A stretch of 62,213 nucleotides of DNA, taken from contig NZ_JAHLPR010000044.1 of the NCBI RefSeq assembly GCF_018918005.1, forward strand, positions 1 through 62,213, in the 5' to 3' direction. The notes under the pieces are model-generated. The model saw only the letters and a list, made by a program, of their open reading frames with translations. It was not told the DNA's origin and ran no database searches. A program made the position numbers and the translations under genes. This document shows, piece after piece, positions 18,431 through 27,894 of this stretch; position 1 is the first letter of the stretch, and the number at the start of each line of letters is the position of its first letter. Source of the DNA: Paenibacillus sp. MSJ-34. GTDB lineage: Bacteria > Bacillota > Bacilli > Paenibacillales > Paenibacillaceae.

Positions 18431-20110
18431 CTACATCCGCTCCGGCGCGGAGACGCCGACGAGGCGCAGCACGTTCGCGATCACCGTGCGCAGCGCGCCA
18501 AGCAGCGCGAGGCGCGCTTGCGTCTGCCGCTCGTCATCGGTAATGACGCGCTCGGCTTTGTAATAGCTGTGGAACAGCGCAGCCAGCTCATACACATACC
18601 GGATCAAGCGATGCGGCGCATACGCCTGCGCGGCGACGGCGACTTCCTCCGGAAGCTCGCCCATCTTGCGCAGCAGGTCGTATTCGTGTTCCGTCGTCAA
18701 TCCGGCAAGATCGGCCTGCTCCGCCGGCAGCGGCGTCACGCCTTGCTCCTCCGCCTGGCGAAAGATGCTGCAAATGCGCGCATGCGCGTACTGCACGTAG
18801 AAGACCGGATTCTCGTTGGATGTGGATACCGCCAAATCCATGTCAAAGTCGAGATGAGAATCCATCGAGCGCATCGTGAAGAAGTAACGGATCGCGTCGA
18901 CGCCCACTTCGTCCATTAAATCCTCCATCGTGACCGCTTTGCCGGTCCGTTTGGACATTTTCACCTTTTCTCCGTTTTGGTACAGGCTGACCATTTGGGC
19001 GATCAGCACCGTAAGTTTGTCGGGATCGTTCCCGAGCGCTTCCATCGCCGCCTTCACCCGCGGAATATATCCGTGGTGATCGGCGCCCCATATGTTGATC
19101 ATTTGGTCGAAACCGCGCGAATATTTATCGCGATGATAAGCGATGTCCGGCGTCAAATAGGTGTATGTTCCGTCATTTTTCACCAAGACGCGGTCTTTGT
19201 CGTCGCCGTAATCGGTTGTACGCAGCCAAACGGCCCCGTCTTCCTCGTACACTTGCCCTTTGGCCTTCAATTCCTCCAATGCCGCTTCCACTTGGCCGGT
19301 CTCATATAATGAAGTTTCGCTGAACCATACGTCGAAAGATACGCCGAACCGTCCCAGATCGCGCTTGATTTTATCCAATTCCTTCTGCAAGCCGTATTGG
19401 CGGAAGAATACGCCGCGTTCCTCGTCGGATAAAGATAATAAGGCATCCCCTTTTTCGGCGATCAATTCTTTGGCGAAACCCTTAATGTCTTCCCCGTAGT
19501 AACCGTCTTCCGGCATGTCCGCTTCCAATCCCAGCTCTTGCTTGTACCGGACCTCGATCGATTTGCACAAGTTGGCGACTTGGTTTCCCGCATCGTTAAT
19601 ATAGTACTCGCGCGTCACGTCGTACCCGGCAAAATCGAGCAAATTGCACAACGCATCGCCAACCGCGGCGCCGCGGGCATGCCCAAGGTGCAAGCTGCCG
19701 GTCGGATTCGCGCTGACGAACTCCACTTGCACTTTGCGTCCCTCGCCTAGCCCGACGCGGCCGTAATCCGCGCCTTTGGCAGCCACTTCGGCGATGACCG
19801 GATACAAATAACTTTTGTTCATACGGAAGTTGATGAACCCCGGCCCGGCAATTTCGGCGCTCTCGATCGACGCTTTGCCCAGATCGAGATGGGCGATAAT
19901 CGCTTCCGCGATTTGGCGCGGATTTTTCTTCGCGATCCGCGTAAGCTGCATTGCCGCATTGGTCGCCAAATCCCCGTGCGCCTTCTCTTTCGGAACTTCC
20001 AGCACAAACGCCGGCAATTCTTCGCGGGCAGCCAGTCCTGCGGCGACAACCGCGTCGGATATCGCCTCCCGTACCGCAATATTGATTTTCTCTAATGGAT
20101 TATGATTCAT
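18431..20110 (-). CDS. argS: Arginyl-tRNA synthetase
   Basis: A 559-residue class I synthetase. The HIGH-type motif is HLGHARG at 141-147 in [12 protein letters not shown], and KMSKRTG is the second signature. The C-terminal DALR anticodon-binding domain ends in [13 protein letters not shown]. The ATG at 20110 follows CAGGAGG and overlaps the end of ywiB by 11 bp, which implies translational coupling. A longer frame upstream is simply the overlap with ywiB. The ywiB-argS pair is as in B. subtilis. Confidence 0.97.
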   Translation of the reverse strand: MNHNPLEKINIAVREAISDAVVAAGLAAREELPAFVLEVPKEKAHGDLATNAAMQLTRIAKKNPRQIAEAIIAHLDLGKASIESAEIAGPGFINFRMNKSYLYPVIAEVAAKGADYGRVGLGEGRKVQVEFVSANPTGSLHLGHARGAAVGDALCNLLDFAGYDVTREYYINDAGNQVANLCKSIEVRYKQELGLEADMPEDGYYGEDIKGFAKELIAEKGDALLSLSDEERGVFFRQYGLQKELDKIKRDLGRFGVSFDVWFSETSLYETGQVEAALEELKAKGQVYEEDGAVWLRTTDYGDDKDRVLVKNDGTYTYLTPDIAYHRDKYSRGFDQMINIWGADHHGYIPRVKAAMEALGNDPDKLTVLIAQMVSLYQNGEKVKMSKRTGKAVTMEDLMDEVGVDAIRYFFTMRSMDSHLDFDMDLAVSTSNENPVFYVQYAHARICSIFRQAEEQGVTPLPAEQADLAGLTTEHEYDLLRKMGELPEEVAVAAQAYAPHRLIRYVYELAALFHSYYKAERVITDDERQTQARLALLGALRTVIANVLRLVGVSAPERM

Positions 20111-20540
20111 GACCCGATTCCTCCTGTATCGATATTTGTACCGCAAACCGTCCCGTACATTCCCCATGCACGAACAAATCGTACACCCATGCCATCCGCA
20201 TGGCAGCTTCTTGCACATCCATTTGCAATTCCCGCGTATATGTAGAAAGCTGAAATTGTGCGTAGGGAGAACGGTAAAATCCGGGGAGCTTGCGTCCGGC
20301 CCGGAAAGACTGTTCGGACTGCACATGACCGTGACGGATGATCTTCAGTTCGTCATCGCCAATTTTCACGGTCGTCATCGTACGCGCGCTTTCCCCTCCC
20401 GATACCGGTTCCGTTCGTTCTTCATATCGGACATACACGTACCGCCCTTTGACGAGCCGTACGCCCGTAAACTCCTGCACCGTTGTCTCCCGTTCGTGGT
20501 TGCTCTCGACACGAACGCGCACTTGACGCTTCACCGACAT
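20100..20540 (-). CDS. ywiB: DUF1934 beta-barrel protein YwiB
   Basis: A 146-residue protein whose alternating beta pattern ([35 protein letters not shown]) and final [11 protein letters not shown] match the DUF1934/YwiB family. Members are small lipocalin-like barrels of unknown function that regularly precede argS in Firmicutes. Its 3' end overlaps argS by 11 bp. No catalytic residues can be pointed out. Confidence 0.8.
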   Translation of the reverse strand: MSVKRQVRVRVESNHERETTVQEFTGVRLVKGRYVYVRYEERTEPVSGGESARTMTTVKIGDDELKIIRHGHVQSEQSFRAGRKLPGFYRSPYAQFQLSTYTRELQMDVQEAAMRMAWVYDLFVHGECTGRFAVQISIQEESGHES

Positions 20541-20618
20541 TGTATAAACGCTCCTGTCACAACTGCCTTCTTTTTTACTACTATACCCAGTTCATACGGC
20601 CAATTCAATAAAAGATGC

Positions 20619-20654
20619 AAAAAACCGTCAAACGGCATCGCCCTTCAACGGTTT
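20619..20654 (-). terminator. cysK terminator
   Basis: On the minus strand AAACCGTTGA...TTTGACGGTTTTTT gives a stem with a T-run about 20 bp after the cysK stop. Confidence 0.6.
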
Positions 20655-20674
20655 CTCGCATCCAATTCATGCCA

Positions 20675-21610
20675 TTATTCTTCCGCAAACAGCGGAGTAG
20701 ACAAGTATCGCTCCCCGGTATCGGGCAGTATGACGACAATGTTCTTCCCTTTGTTCTCAGGGCGCTTGGCAATTTGTACCGCCGCAGCGACGGCCGCGCC
20801 GGAAGAAATCCCCACGAGCAGCCCTTCGCTCGCCGCCAATTGGCGCGCCGTTTCGAACGCCGCCTCGTTCTGCACTTTCACGATTTCATCGACGACAGAC
20901 CGATTGAAGTTGTCCGGCACAAATCCGGCTCCGATGCCTTGAATGGAATGCGGCCCGCGTTTGCCTCCGGACAGTACCGGAGAATCGAAAGGCTCGACGG
21001 CCGCCACATGTACGGAAGGCTTCTTGCGCTTCAACACTTCGCCGACCCCTGTCACGGTTCCGCCGGTGCCGACGCCCGCGACGAATATATCCACGGCGCC
21101 GTCCGTATCCCGCCAAATTTCTTCGGCGGTCGTTTGCCGATGAATTTCCGGATTGGCCGGATTGTTGAATTGCTGCGGAATGAACGAATTCGGCGTTTCG
21201 GCGGCAAGCTCCTCCGCTTTTTTGATCGCGCCCTGCATCCCTTCCGACCCGGGCGTGAGCACCAATTGCGCCCCCAACGCCTTCATCAGCTTTCTTCGTT
21301 CGACGCTGAACGTTTCAGGCAGCGTAATGATCAGCTTATACCCGAGCGCCGCGGCGGCAAAGGCGAGGGCGATTCCGGTATTGCCGCTGGTCGGTTCGAT
21401 GATCGTGGAATTTTTGGTTATGATTCCTCTCTCCTCGGCATCCTTGATCATAGCGTAGCCGATCCGATCCTTAACGCTGCCGGCGGGATTAAAATATTCC
21501 AATTTGGCGATCAAGTTCTCCTCGACCCGATGAATGGCGCTGAAATGGGAGAGTTCCAATAACGGCGTATTGCCGATGAGATCGGTCAAATTTTTTGCAA
21601 TGTTGGACAA
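20675..21610 (-). CDS. cysK: Cysteine synthase (O-acetylserine thiol-lyase)
   Basis: A 311-residue pyridoxal-phosphate enzyme that makes cysteine from O-acetylserine and sulfide. The cofactor Lys47 lies in NPAGSVKDR, the substrate loop is PTSGNTG, and the phosphate-binding glycine loop is VGTGGTVTG. The start is a TTG at 21610, eight bases after GGAGGTG; the longer upstream frame lacks support. It appears to be a single-gene unit with its own terminator. I did not see an S-box or T-box upstream. Confidence 0.93.
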   Translation of the reverse strand: MSNIAKNLTDLIGNTPLLELSHFSAIHRVEENLIAKLEYFNPAGSVKDRIGYAMIKDAEERGIITKNSTIIEPTSGNTGIALAFAAAALGYKLIITLPETFSVERRKLMKALGAQLVLTPGSEGMQGAIKKAEELAAETPNSFIPQQFNNPANPEIHRQTTAEEIWRDTDGAVDIFVAGVGTGGTVTGVGEVLKRKKPSVHVAAVEPFDSPVLSGGKRGPHSIQGIGAGFVPDNFNRSVVDEIVKVQNEAAFETARQLAASEGLLVGISSGAAVAAAVQIAKRPENKGKNIVVILPDTGERYLSTPLFAEE

Positions 21611-21797
21611 CGCGAGCACCTCCAAATGATTACTTCTGTTATATCCAGTGTAACATAAACGCGCCCCGTTTCCGAAATGCGGCCCGCAATCGGTCGAAAT
21701 GCTGCTTGCTTCCGGCGCGCCGCCGTATGATTCCGGCAAACGGGGAACACAATAACTAAGGTTATAAAATATGTATCGATTAATGAGGTAATGTAAC

Positions 21798-22967
21798 GTG
21801 ACACTTCAAAGCGAAGATATACAAATGGGGATCTATCAATGCGAGAATGAAGGCGAGAAGCTGCTGCCTGTGTCGATTGAGGAATGGGAGAAGCGCGCGA
21901 AACAAATGCTTGCCGCGGCCCCGTTCGGGTATGTCCACGGAGGCGCCGGCGCCGGAGATACGATACGGGCCAATCGGGAAGCATTCTATAAGTACCGTCT
22001 GCGCCCGCGGGTATGCTGCGATATATCCGGCCGCGATCTGTCGACCGAATTGCTGGGGCATAAACTTCCCGCTCCGATCCTGTTCGCGCCGATCGGCGTC
22101 AATTCGATTTTGCACCCCGAAGCGGAATCGGCGCCGGCCAAAGCCGCAGCGGCCCTTCGAGTTCCTTACATCTTAAGCAACGTATCGACCGTGCCGATGG
22201 AGCAAATTGCCGAGGCGATGGGGCATGCGGTGCGCTGGTTTCAATTATATCCGCCGAAAAACCGGGAATTAACGGAAAGCTTCTTGCAACGGGCGGAACG
22301 GGCAGGTTATTCCGCCATCGTCGTTACCATCGATTCGACGCTGCTCGGATGGCGGGAAACGGACCTGCAGCACGCTTATCTCCCCTTTCTGAAAGGGGAG
22401 GGCATGGGCAATTATTTTACCGACCCCGTCTTCCGCTCCGGCCTGCAGGAACCGCCCGAACAAAACGTGCATGCCGCCGTGTTGAAGGCGCTGGACGAGG
22501 GCAACAATATACGGTTTACATGGAAAGAACTCGACTTTATCCGCGCTAAGACCAAGTTGCCGATTTGGCTGAAAGGGGTGACGCATCCCGATGACGCCGT
22601 GCTGGCGATAGACCATGGAGTGGACGGCATCATCGTCTCCAATCACGGCGGCCGCCAGCTCGACGGAGCGATCGGCACCTTGGAAGCATTGCCCTCCGTC
22701 GTCGATGCGGCATGCGGCAAAGTGCCCATTCTGATGGACAGCGGCATCCGCAGAGGAGCGGACATCATTAAAGCGATGGCGCTCGGCGCTTCGGCCGTAT
22801 TGATCGGCCGGCCGTATGCTTACGGGCTGGCGGTCGCCGGCCAAGCAGGCGTCAAGCGGGTGATCGAACATCTTATCGCGGAAACGGAGCTTCAACTCGC
22901 CATCTCCGGCAAATGCTCGGTGAAAGAGTTGGATCGTTCTCTCGTCGTCAAAGCGGATGAATGTTAA
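21798..22967 (+). CDS. FMN-dependent alpha-hydroxy-acid oxidase (lactate oxidase/monooxygenase-like)
   Basis: A 389-residue TIM-barrel flavoenzyme. FMN and substrate residues are visible in [24 protein letters not shown] (active-site Lys), SNHGGRQLD (catalytic His and Arg) and [10 protein letters not shown]. The family oxidises L-lactate, glycolate or related acids. Length and the NVHAAVLK insertion resemble lactate 2-monooxygenase, but the exact substrate cannot be read from the sequence. The start is GTG with GAGGT upstream. It precedes the DUF421 gene by 16 bp in one likely operon. Confidence 0.85.
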   Translation: MTLQSEDIQMGIYQCENEGEKLLPVSIEEWEKRAKQMLAAAPFGYVHGGAGAGDTIRANREAFYKYRLRPRVCCDISGRDLSTELLGHKLPAPILFAPIGVNSILHPEAESAPAKAAAALRVPYILSNVSTVPMEQIAEAMGHAVRWFQLYPPKNRELTESFLQRAERAGYSAIVVTIDSTLLGWRETDLQHAYLPFLKGEGMGNYFTDPVFRSGLQEPPEQNVHAAVLKALDEGNNIRFTWKELDFIRAKTKLPIWLKGVTHPDDAVLAIDHGVDGIIVSNHGGRQLDGAIGTLEALPSVVDAACGKVPILMDSGIRRGADIIKAMALGASAVLIGRPYAYGLAVAGQAGVKRVIEHLIAETELQLAISGKCSVKELDRSLVVKADEC

Positions 22968-22983
22968 AAAGAGGTGATAACAG

Positions 22984-23568
22984 GTGGATTTTATTTGGGA
23001 GGCCATACTCGTGTTATCGGTCGGATTCGTCTTGCTCCGGATCGCCGGCAAGAAGACGGTAGCCGAAATGACGGGACTGGAAATTATTACGCTCCTGTCG
23101 ATGGCTTCCGTATCCGGTCATGCCGTAGCCGAAGACGGTCCGCTTCGGACGATTATCGTGCTCTGCATCTTCGTAGCTTTGTTAATTACCGTCCAATTCC
23201 TGGCCGTAAAGTTCAATATAATCGAGAAGCTGTTCATGGGTAAAGCTACGCCTGTCATTAAAGAGGGAAAGATCATTCCGGAAAACTTGAAAAAATTGCG
23301 GATGAGCGTCGATCAATTGGAAGCGAAAATGCGCGAAAAAGGCATCGAATCGTTTAGCGACGTCAAGACAGGCACGATCGAAATAAGCGGACATCTCGGC
23401 TACGAGTTGATGCGGCATGCCAAACCGGTTACGATCGGGGAACTGGAAACGATTTTATCGCAATTGAATTGGACGGCGCCGCCGCCGAAACCGAAGCAAA
23501 GCGGCAATTTGTTTCAAGAAGTCGTCGAGCACGAGCATCGGCACCCGATTCGACCGGAGTTGGATTAA
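22984..23568 (+). CDS. DUF421 (YetF-like) membrane protein
   Basis: A 194-residue protein of the DUF421 family. Two or three membrane helices occupy about 1-80, and TVAEMTGLEIITLLSMASVSG is the typical family segment. A small cytoplasmic domain (KLRMSVDQLEAKMREKGIESFSDV) follows. B. subtilis relatives (YetF, YkjA, YrbG) affect spore coat and germination, but their chemical role is unknown. The start is GTG behind GAGGTG. Confidence 0.85.
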   Translation: MDFIWEAILVLSVGFVLLRIAGKKTVAEMTGLEIITLLSMASVSGHAVAEDGPLRTIIVLCIFVALLITVQFLAVKFNIIEKLFMGKATPVIKEGKIIPENLKKLRMSVDQLEAKMREKGIESFSDVKTGTIEISGHLGYELMRHAKPVTIGELETILSQLNWTAPPPKPKQSGNLFQEVVEHEHRHPIRPELD

Positions 23569-23574
23569 GGAGAA

Positions 23575-23606
23575 GATACTGCCGCGATCGGCGTCCCGGC
23601 AGTATC
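23575..23606. terminator. Bidirectional stem between convergent genes
   Basis: GATACTGCCG and CGGCAGTATC form a perfect 10-bp stem around a 12-base loop between the DUF421 gene and the GH76 gene. There is no T-run on either side, so its efficiency is uncertain. Confidence 0.5.
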
Positions 23607-23615
23607 CGTTCATGC

Positions 23616-24668
23616 CTATTCGTTCGGGAGCAGTCTTCTTCGCTCAAGCCTCGCCGCGGCTTCCAACAATTTCATCCCGCTTAATTGGGCGCTTAAGCTC
23701 ACTCGTTCCGGCGGCTGCCGGTCCCAATCCGGGCCGAACGCGGTACGTTCCGGATCGCGTCCATGCGTCCACAAGACGGAGACGTTGCTTGCAATAAGCT
23801 CGGCCGGCGCGGCGAATTCCGGCGCTTCCAGTGCGAGCTCCGTTGCGTAACGGGCCAGAATTCCTTTGAACAAGCCTCCGTCCCCTACCCCCTCGTTCGG
23901 AAACAGCTTCGTCTTCGGGGCGGTCAATTGATCGGTCAAAGCGTGCAGCGTCCGCTTCGCATCTTGCAAATATCGGCCGTTTCGCGTCGTTTTATACAAT
24001 TCCAGAGCCGCTCCGATATATACGCCCTGACAGTATGTATATTTCCAATCTGTATCGACAGACCCGTCGCCCGTCCGATTCATGCCGTCCCAGACGAAAC
24101 CGGTGGCAGGATCGACCAAATGCGTTTTCTGCCAATCGTAAATGCGATGAGCCCAATCCAGGTCTTCGTCGTTGCCGAAGCATCGATGCAATCTTGCCGC
24201 CAGAATGACGGCAGGCGCGTTGGCCGGCGTATTCTTGTAATCCAATTGCGTCTTCTGCCAGGCGATTCCGCCTTCCATATGGCCGTTCCAGCCGGTTCGG
24301 ATGTCTGTCCATAGAATGAGCGCCGCTTGCTTGTATTTCTCGTCGCCCGTACATTGATACGCTCTCAACCAAGCAAGCGCCATCCATTCCATATCGTCGT
24401 ACAGCGCATTCGGCCATACCCCGCCGTTTCGGCGCAACACCCCTTCGTACAATGCGGACAGCCGCTCCGCATACCGGCTGTCGCCGGTGCGCTCCAGACC
24501 GTCCGTCAGAACGTCGGCCGCATGGGCCATCCACCAATAGTGGAATATGTCGTTGCATTCCCCGTTCGGGCAAGGGACTTCAATATTATACATATCGATC
24601 CGGGGATTCCAGAATAGCTGCTCTAATGCCAGTTGTGCCTTCTCCGCACGATCTGCCCATAACATCAT
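23616..24668 (-). CDS. Glycoside hydrolase family 76, endo-alpha-1,6-mannanase-like
   Basis: A 350-residue (alpha/alpha)6-barrel enzyme. The adjacent catalytic aspartates of GH76 are Asp91 and Asp92 in LYDDMEWMALAWLRA. HYWWMAHAADVL, GGIAWQKTQLDYKNTPANAP and TYCQGVYIGAALEL are typical barrel segments. GH76 enzymes cut alpha-1,6-mannosidic bonds in yeast mannan and bacterial lipomannan. No signal peptide is present, which is unusual because most characterised members are secreted; this one should act on imported oligosaccharides. It is the last gene of the leftward operon that starts with GH125. Confidence 0.9.
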   Translation of the reverse strand: MMLWADRAEKAQLALEQLFWNPRIDMYNIEVPCPNGECNDIFHYWWMAHAADVLTDGLERTGDSRYAERLSALYEGVLRRNGGVWPNALYDDMEWMALAWLRAYQCTGDEKYKQAALILWTDIRTGWNGHMEGGIAWQKTQLDYKNTPANAPAVILAARLHRCFGNDEDLDWAHRIYDWQKTHLVDPATGFVWDGMNRTGDGSVDTDWKYTYCQGVYIGAALELYKTTRNGRYLQDAKRTLHALTDQLTAPKTKLFPNEGVGDGGLFKGILARYATELALEAPEFAAPAELIASNVSVLWTHGRDPERTAFGPDWDRQPPERVSLSAQLSGMKLLEAAARLERRRLLPNE

Positions 24669-24738
24669 TCACGCACTCCTGATCCATTTTAATTTTTCTA
24701 CATTTTCAATCGTTTGTTTTCAACCGGCTATCCGATGG

Positions 24739-25617
24739 TTATCCCTTAACGCCGCTGAAGGCGATTCCTTGCACGAAATACTTCTGCAGGAACAGGAAAA
24801 GCACCAGGATCGGCGCAATGGCTACTAACGCGCCTGCCATCATAGGTCCGAAATCGGTTTGATAGTTATACGAAAACGCGCGCAATCCCATCTGGATCGT
24901 CGCTTTCGCCGGATCGTTCAAAACGATCATCGGCCATAGGAAGCTATTCCAACCCGCCTGGAACGTGAAAATGCCGAGCGTCGCAAGCGCGGGTTGAGTA
25001 AGCGGCAAATAGATCCGCCAAAAGATGCGAAACTCCCGGCAGCCCTCGATGCGAGCCATTTCCAGCATATCCGACGGCAACGTCAAAAAGAATTGGCGCA
25101 TGAAAAAGACGGCAAATGAACCTGAAGCACCCGGAATAATAACGCCCCAGAAAGAATTGATAAATCCGTTGCCGCCGCTGCCGAAAATATCGTTGCCTCC
25201 CACGAGAGGGAAATTTTTCAATACATAAAAACTTGGAATCATCGTGACGACGCCCGGAATCATCATCGCTGCAAGCAAAATCATAAACAATGGCTTATTC
25301 AACTTGAAACGCAGCTTGGCAAACGCATAGCCGCTTAAGGAACCGAAAAAAAGATTCGCGACGACGCCCGCCACGGCAAGCACGAGAGAATTCCAAAAAA
25401 ACAACCCGAAAGGAACCGTGGTAAACGCGGCAATATAGTGCTCCCATGTCAAGGTAGAAGGAATCCATTTAATGGGAAGAGAAAATATCTCTTCGCTAGG
25501 TTTGACGGAAGTCAGCAAGCTCCATAAGAAAGGAAGAAACATCGCCGCTCCAACGGCAATACTTACGGCATAGAAAAGGACCGTTATCGCGATTTTATTC
25601 ATTTGTATCTTACCCAT
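24739..25617 (-). CDS. Sugar ABC importer permease (MalG type)
   Basis: A 292-residue permease with six hydrophobic segments and the EAA loop EMARIEGCREFRIFWRIYLPLTQPAL, here split as EMARIEGCREFRIFW then IYLPLTQPALA. It forms the membrane channel with the MalF-type partner encoded just upstream. The ATG follows GGGGAGGGG. Spacing to the partner is 13 bp. The likely substrate, mannan oligosaccharides, is inferred from the flanking GH76 and GH125 genes. Confidence 0.92.
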   Translation of the reverse strand: MGKIQMNKIAITVLFYAVSIAVGAAMFLPFLWSLLTSVKPSEEIFSLPIKWIPSTLTWEHYIAAFTTVPFGLFFWNSLVLAVAGVVANLFFGSLSGYAFAKLRFKLNKPLFMILLAAMMIPGVVTMIPSFYVLKNFPLVGGNDIFGSGGNGFINSFWGVIIPGASGSFAVFFMRQFFLTLPSDMLEMARIEGCREFRIFWRIYLPLTQPALATLGIFTFQAGWNSFLWPMIVLNDPAKATIQMGLRAFSYNYQTDFGPMMAGALVAIAPILVLFLFLQKYFVQGIAFSGVKG

Positions 25618-25630
25618 TGTCGCCCCTCCC

Positions 25631-26518
25631 CTACAAAATCGATTCGTTCGCTTTATTGATGCGGGTATTGATCAGCGAAAAGATCAGAATCACGACGGCT
25701 AGAACAAAGGCCTGTGCCGACGCGTATCCCATTTGAAGTTGATTGAAGCCCTGTTGGTAAATTAAATATACGGGCGTTTTGGTCACATTGCCCGGACCGC
25801 CTTGCGTCAGCACAAACGCCTGATCGAACAACTGCAGCGCTCCAATGATCGCCATCGTTGAAACGAGGAAAGTCGTAGGACGCAATTGCGGCCATGTGAT
25901 GTAGCGAAAACGGTCGAACGCGGACGCTCCGTCCAGTTTGGCCGATTCGTACAAATAATCCGGTATGCCTTGCAGCCCGGCGATATAGATGATCATATTG
26001 GAGCCTATGGATTGCCATAACGTTACCATAATAATCGAAAGCATCGCCGTTTCCGTCTGCGCCAGCCAGGCCGGACCGGCAATCCCAACATAAGAGAGCA
26101 GGCCGTTGACCAAACCGAATTCGGGATGCAGCAGCCAGATCCACACGGTCGAGGCAGCCACAGCCGATGTCAATGTCGGCAAGTAATTCATGGTACGAAA
26201 CAAGCGGATGCCCGGCCGTTTGAAATTCATCAACATGGCGATCAACAGCGAGCAAATGATATTCAAAGGTATGAAAATGACGGCGTACAGCGTTACATTC
26301 AAGAACGTTTGCCAATATAAAGAGTCCTCCAGCAATCGGCGATAGTTGTCCGTTCCGACCCATTCTTTATGGCTGAGCACATCGTAATTCGTAAAACTTA
26401 GATAAAGCGCCATGATCACAGGTACGACAGTGAATGCCAGAAACAGCAGCATGGTCGGCGTAATAAACAAATAAGCCGTTCTCGCTTGATGACGATGCAA
26501 TTTGCCCATGGAAGCCAT
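25631..26518 (-). CDS. Sugar ABC importer permease (MalF type)
   Basis: A 295-residue permease. Six membrane segments and the EAA-type loop YESAKLDGASAFDRFRYITW show the carbohydrate-uptake CUT1 subfamily. The ATG at 26518 follows AGGAGGAG; an earlier frame start would add eight residues without a ribosome site. It lies between the binding protein and the MalG-type permease. No ATPase is encoded in the operon. Confidence 0.92.
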   Translation of the reverse strand: MASMGKLHRHQARTAYLFITPTMLLFLAFTVVPVIMALYLSFTNYDVLSHKEWVGTDNYRRLLEDSLYWQTFLNVTLYAVIFIPLNIICSLLIAMLMNFKRPGIRLFRTMNYLPTLTSAVAASTVWIWLLHPEFGLVNGLLSYVGIAGPAWLAQTETAMLSIIMVTLWQSIGSNMIIYIAGLQGIPDYLYESAKLDGASAFDRFRYITWPQLRPTTFLVSTMAIIGALQLFDQAFVLTQGGPGNVTKTPVYLIYQQGFNQLQMGYASAQAFVLAVVILIFSLINTRINKANESIL

Positions 26519-26564
26519 ATAACTCCTCCTTTGGAAATGCAAAGGGAGGCGCTCCTCCCTTCGC

Positions 26565-27851
26565 TTATTTCACGTTCTTATTATCGTTCAACAGTTGATC
26601 TCCGCGTTGCTGCGATTTATTCAACGTCTCCGCAAGGCTTTGCTTGCCTTGCTGGAACAACTGCAAATTCGGTATAAGCCCGTCGTCTTCCATGACGGAG
26701 TAGCCGGGATGCTGCGGACGCACCTTGGCAAATTCGAGCGTGTCAAGGATCGGTTTCCAGAACGGATCGTCCTGAAAGAAGGGATCCTCCAGCGCCGGCT
26801 TGTAGCCGGGAATGTTCATGCTTGTCTTCGCCCAGAGCAATGTGTTGTCTTTATTGGCCGTCCACCACTTCACGAATTCCCAGGCCTCCTCTTTATGCTT
26901 TGCGCCTTCGGGAATAACCAGTCCGAAACCGCCCATCACGCTGCCTTTGTCCCCGTTTGGTCCGGTAACCGGAGGCATGATTCCGAAATCAAGATCCTTG
27001 CCGTATTTTTTATAAGTGGAGATCATCCACGGGCCGCTGTACAGCATCGCGAGCTTTCCGGTCGCAAACGCATCCGTTCCTTCGCCAAGACCGGTTTCAT
27101 AACCGATTTTGTAAACTTTATCCGTATTCAGCAAACGATCCCAAAACTCAAGCACGGCTTTTCCCTGTTCGTTGTTAAAATTCGTTTTCGTGCCGTCTTC
27201 GTTCAACATCTGTCCGCCGGCTTGCTGCAAATACATATTGAACAAACCGTTATCGGCAAGAGAGAATCCGGCAACTTCCAATTTATTTCCGTTCCACTTC
27301 GTCGTCTTGATTGCCGCTTGTTCCAACTCGTCCCACGTCGTAGGCGGCTCTACGCCGGCTTCGCTTAATATTTTTTTGTTATAAAACAGCGCCCGGGCAT
27401 CCACCGTCAGCGGCAATCCGTAAATGTTGTCTTCATAGGTTAATTCTTTCAGAGCTTCGCTATAGAAATCGTCTTGACTGAGCCCGTCCCGCTCCATATA
27501 TTCGTTGATCGGATGCAGCACATTCTTCGGAGCGTAAAGCGAGGTGCGCCATCTGTCCCAAAATAAAACATCCGGAGATCCGCCGGAAGTGGTCGCCGTC
27601 AAAAACTTGGTAATCATGTCTTGCTGCAGCACATATTTCACGCGTATTTTGTCTTGCGATTCGTTGAAAGCGTCGACCATCGTTTCAAACTGCTTTTGGC
27701 CTTCGCCCCCCCAGTCCCCCCAAAATGTAAGCTCGACCGGTTTGCCGGATTCGCCCGACTTGCCCCCGGGTTGGTTGCCCGCACCGCTGCAGCCTGCAGC
27801 CGCGAGACTCAGCAGCACCGTAATCAACAACATCGCCATTTTGTTTTTCAT
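26565..27851 (-). CDS. Sugar-binding lipoprotein of an ABC importer
   Basis: A 428-residue extracellular binding protein. The signal peptide ends at a lipobox LAAAGC with Cys21 as the lipid-anchored residue. The mature part opens with VELTFWGDWGGEGQK and contains GKLAMLYSGPWM, both normal for the MalE-like family 1 binding proteins. The ATG at 27851 has GGGAGG upstream, which excludes 19 extra residues. It is the second gene of the mannan operon, after GH125. Confidence 0.92.
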   Translation of the reverse strand: MKNKMAMLLITVLLSLAAAGCSGAGNQPGGKSGESGKPVELTFWGDWGGEGQKQFETMVDAFNESQDKIRVKYVLQQDMITKFLTATTSGGSPDVLFWDRWRTSLYAPKNVLHPINEYMERDGLSQDDFYSEALKELTYEDNIYGLPLTVDARALFYNKKILSEAGVEPPTTWDELEQAAIKTTKWNGNKLEVAGFSLADNGLFNMYLQQAGGQMLNEDGTKTNFNNEQGKAVLEFWDRLLNTDKVYKIGYETGLGEGTDAFATGKLAMLYSGPWMISTYKKYGKDLDFGIMPPVTGPNGDKGSVMGGFGLVIPEGAKHKEEAWEFVKWWTANKDNTLLWAKTSMNIPGYKPALEDPFFQDDPFWKPILDTLEFAKVRPQHPGYSVMEDDGLIPNLQLFQQGKQSLAETLNKSQQRGDQLLNDNKNVK

Positions 27852-27894
27852 GAAATCTGCCTCCCTCTTTTTCATATTTTTGCTAATGTTTCCA

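Noticed and set aside
21611-21797. S-box or T-box riboswitch upstream of cysK
   Set aside because: The region is too short and lacks the conserved T-box sequence or S-box core helices.
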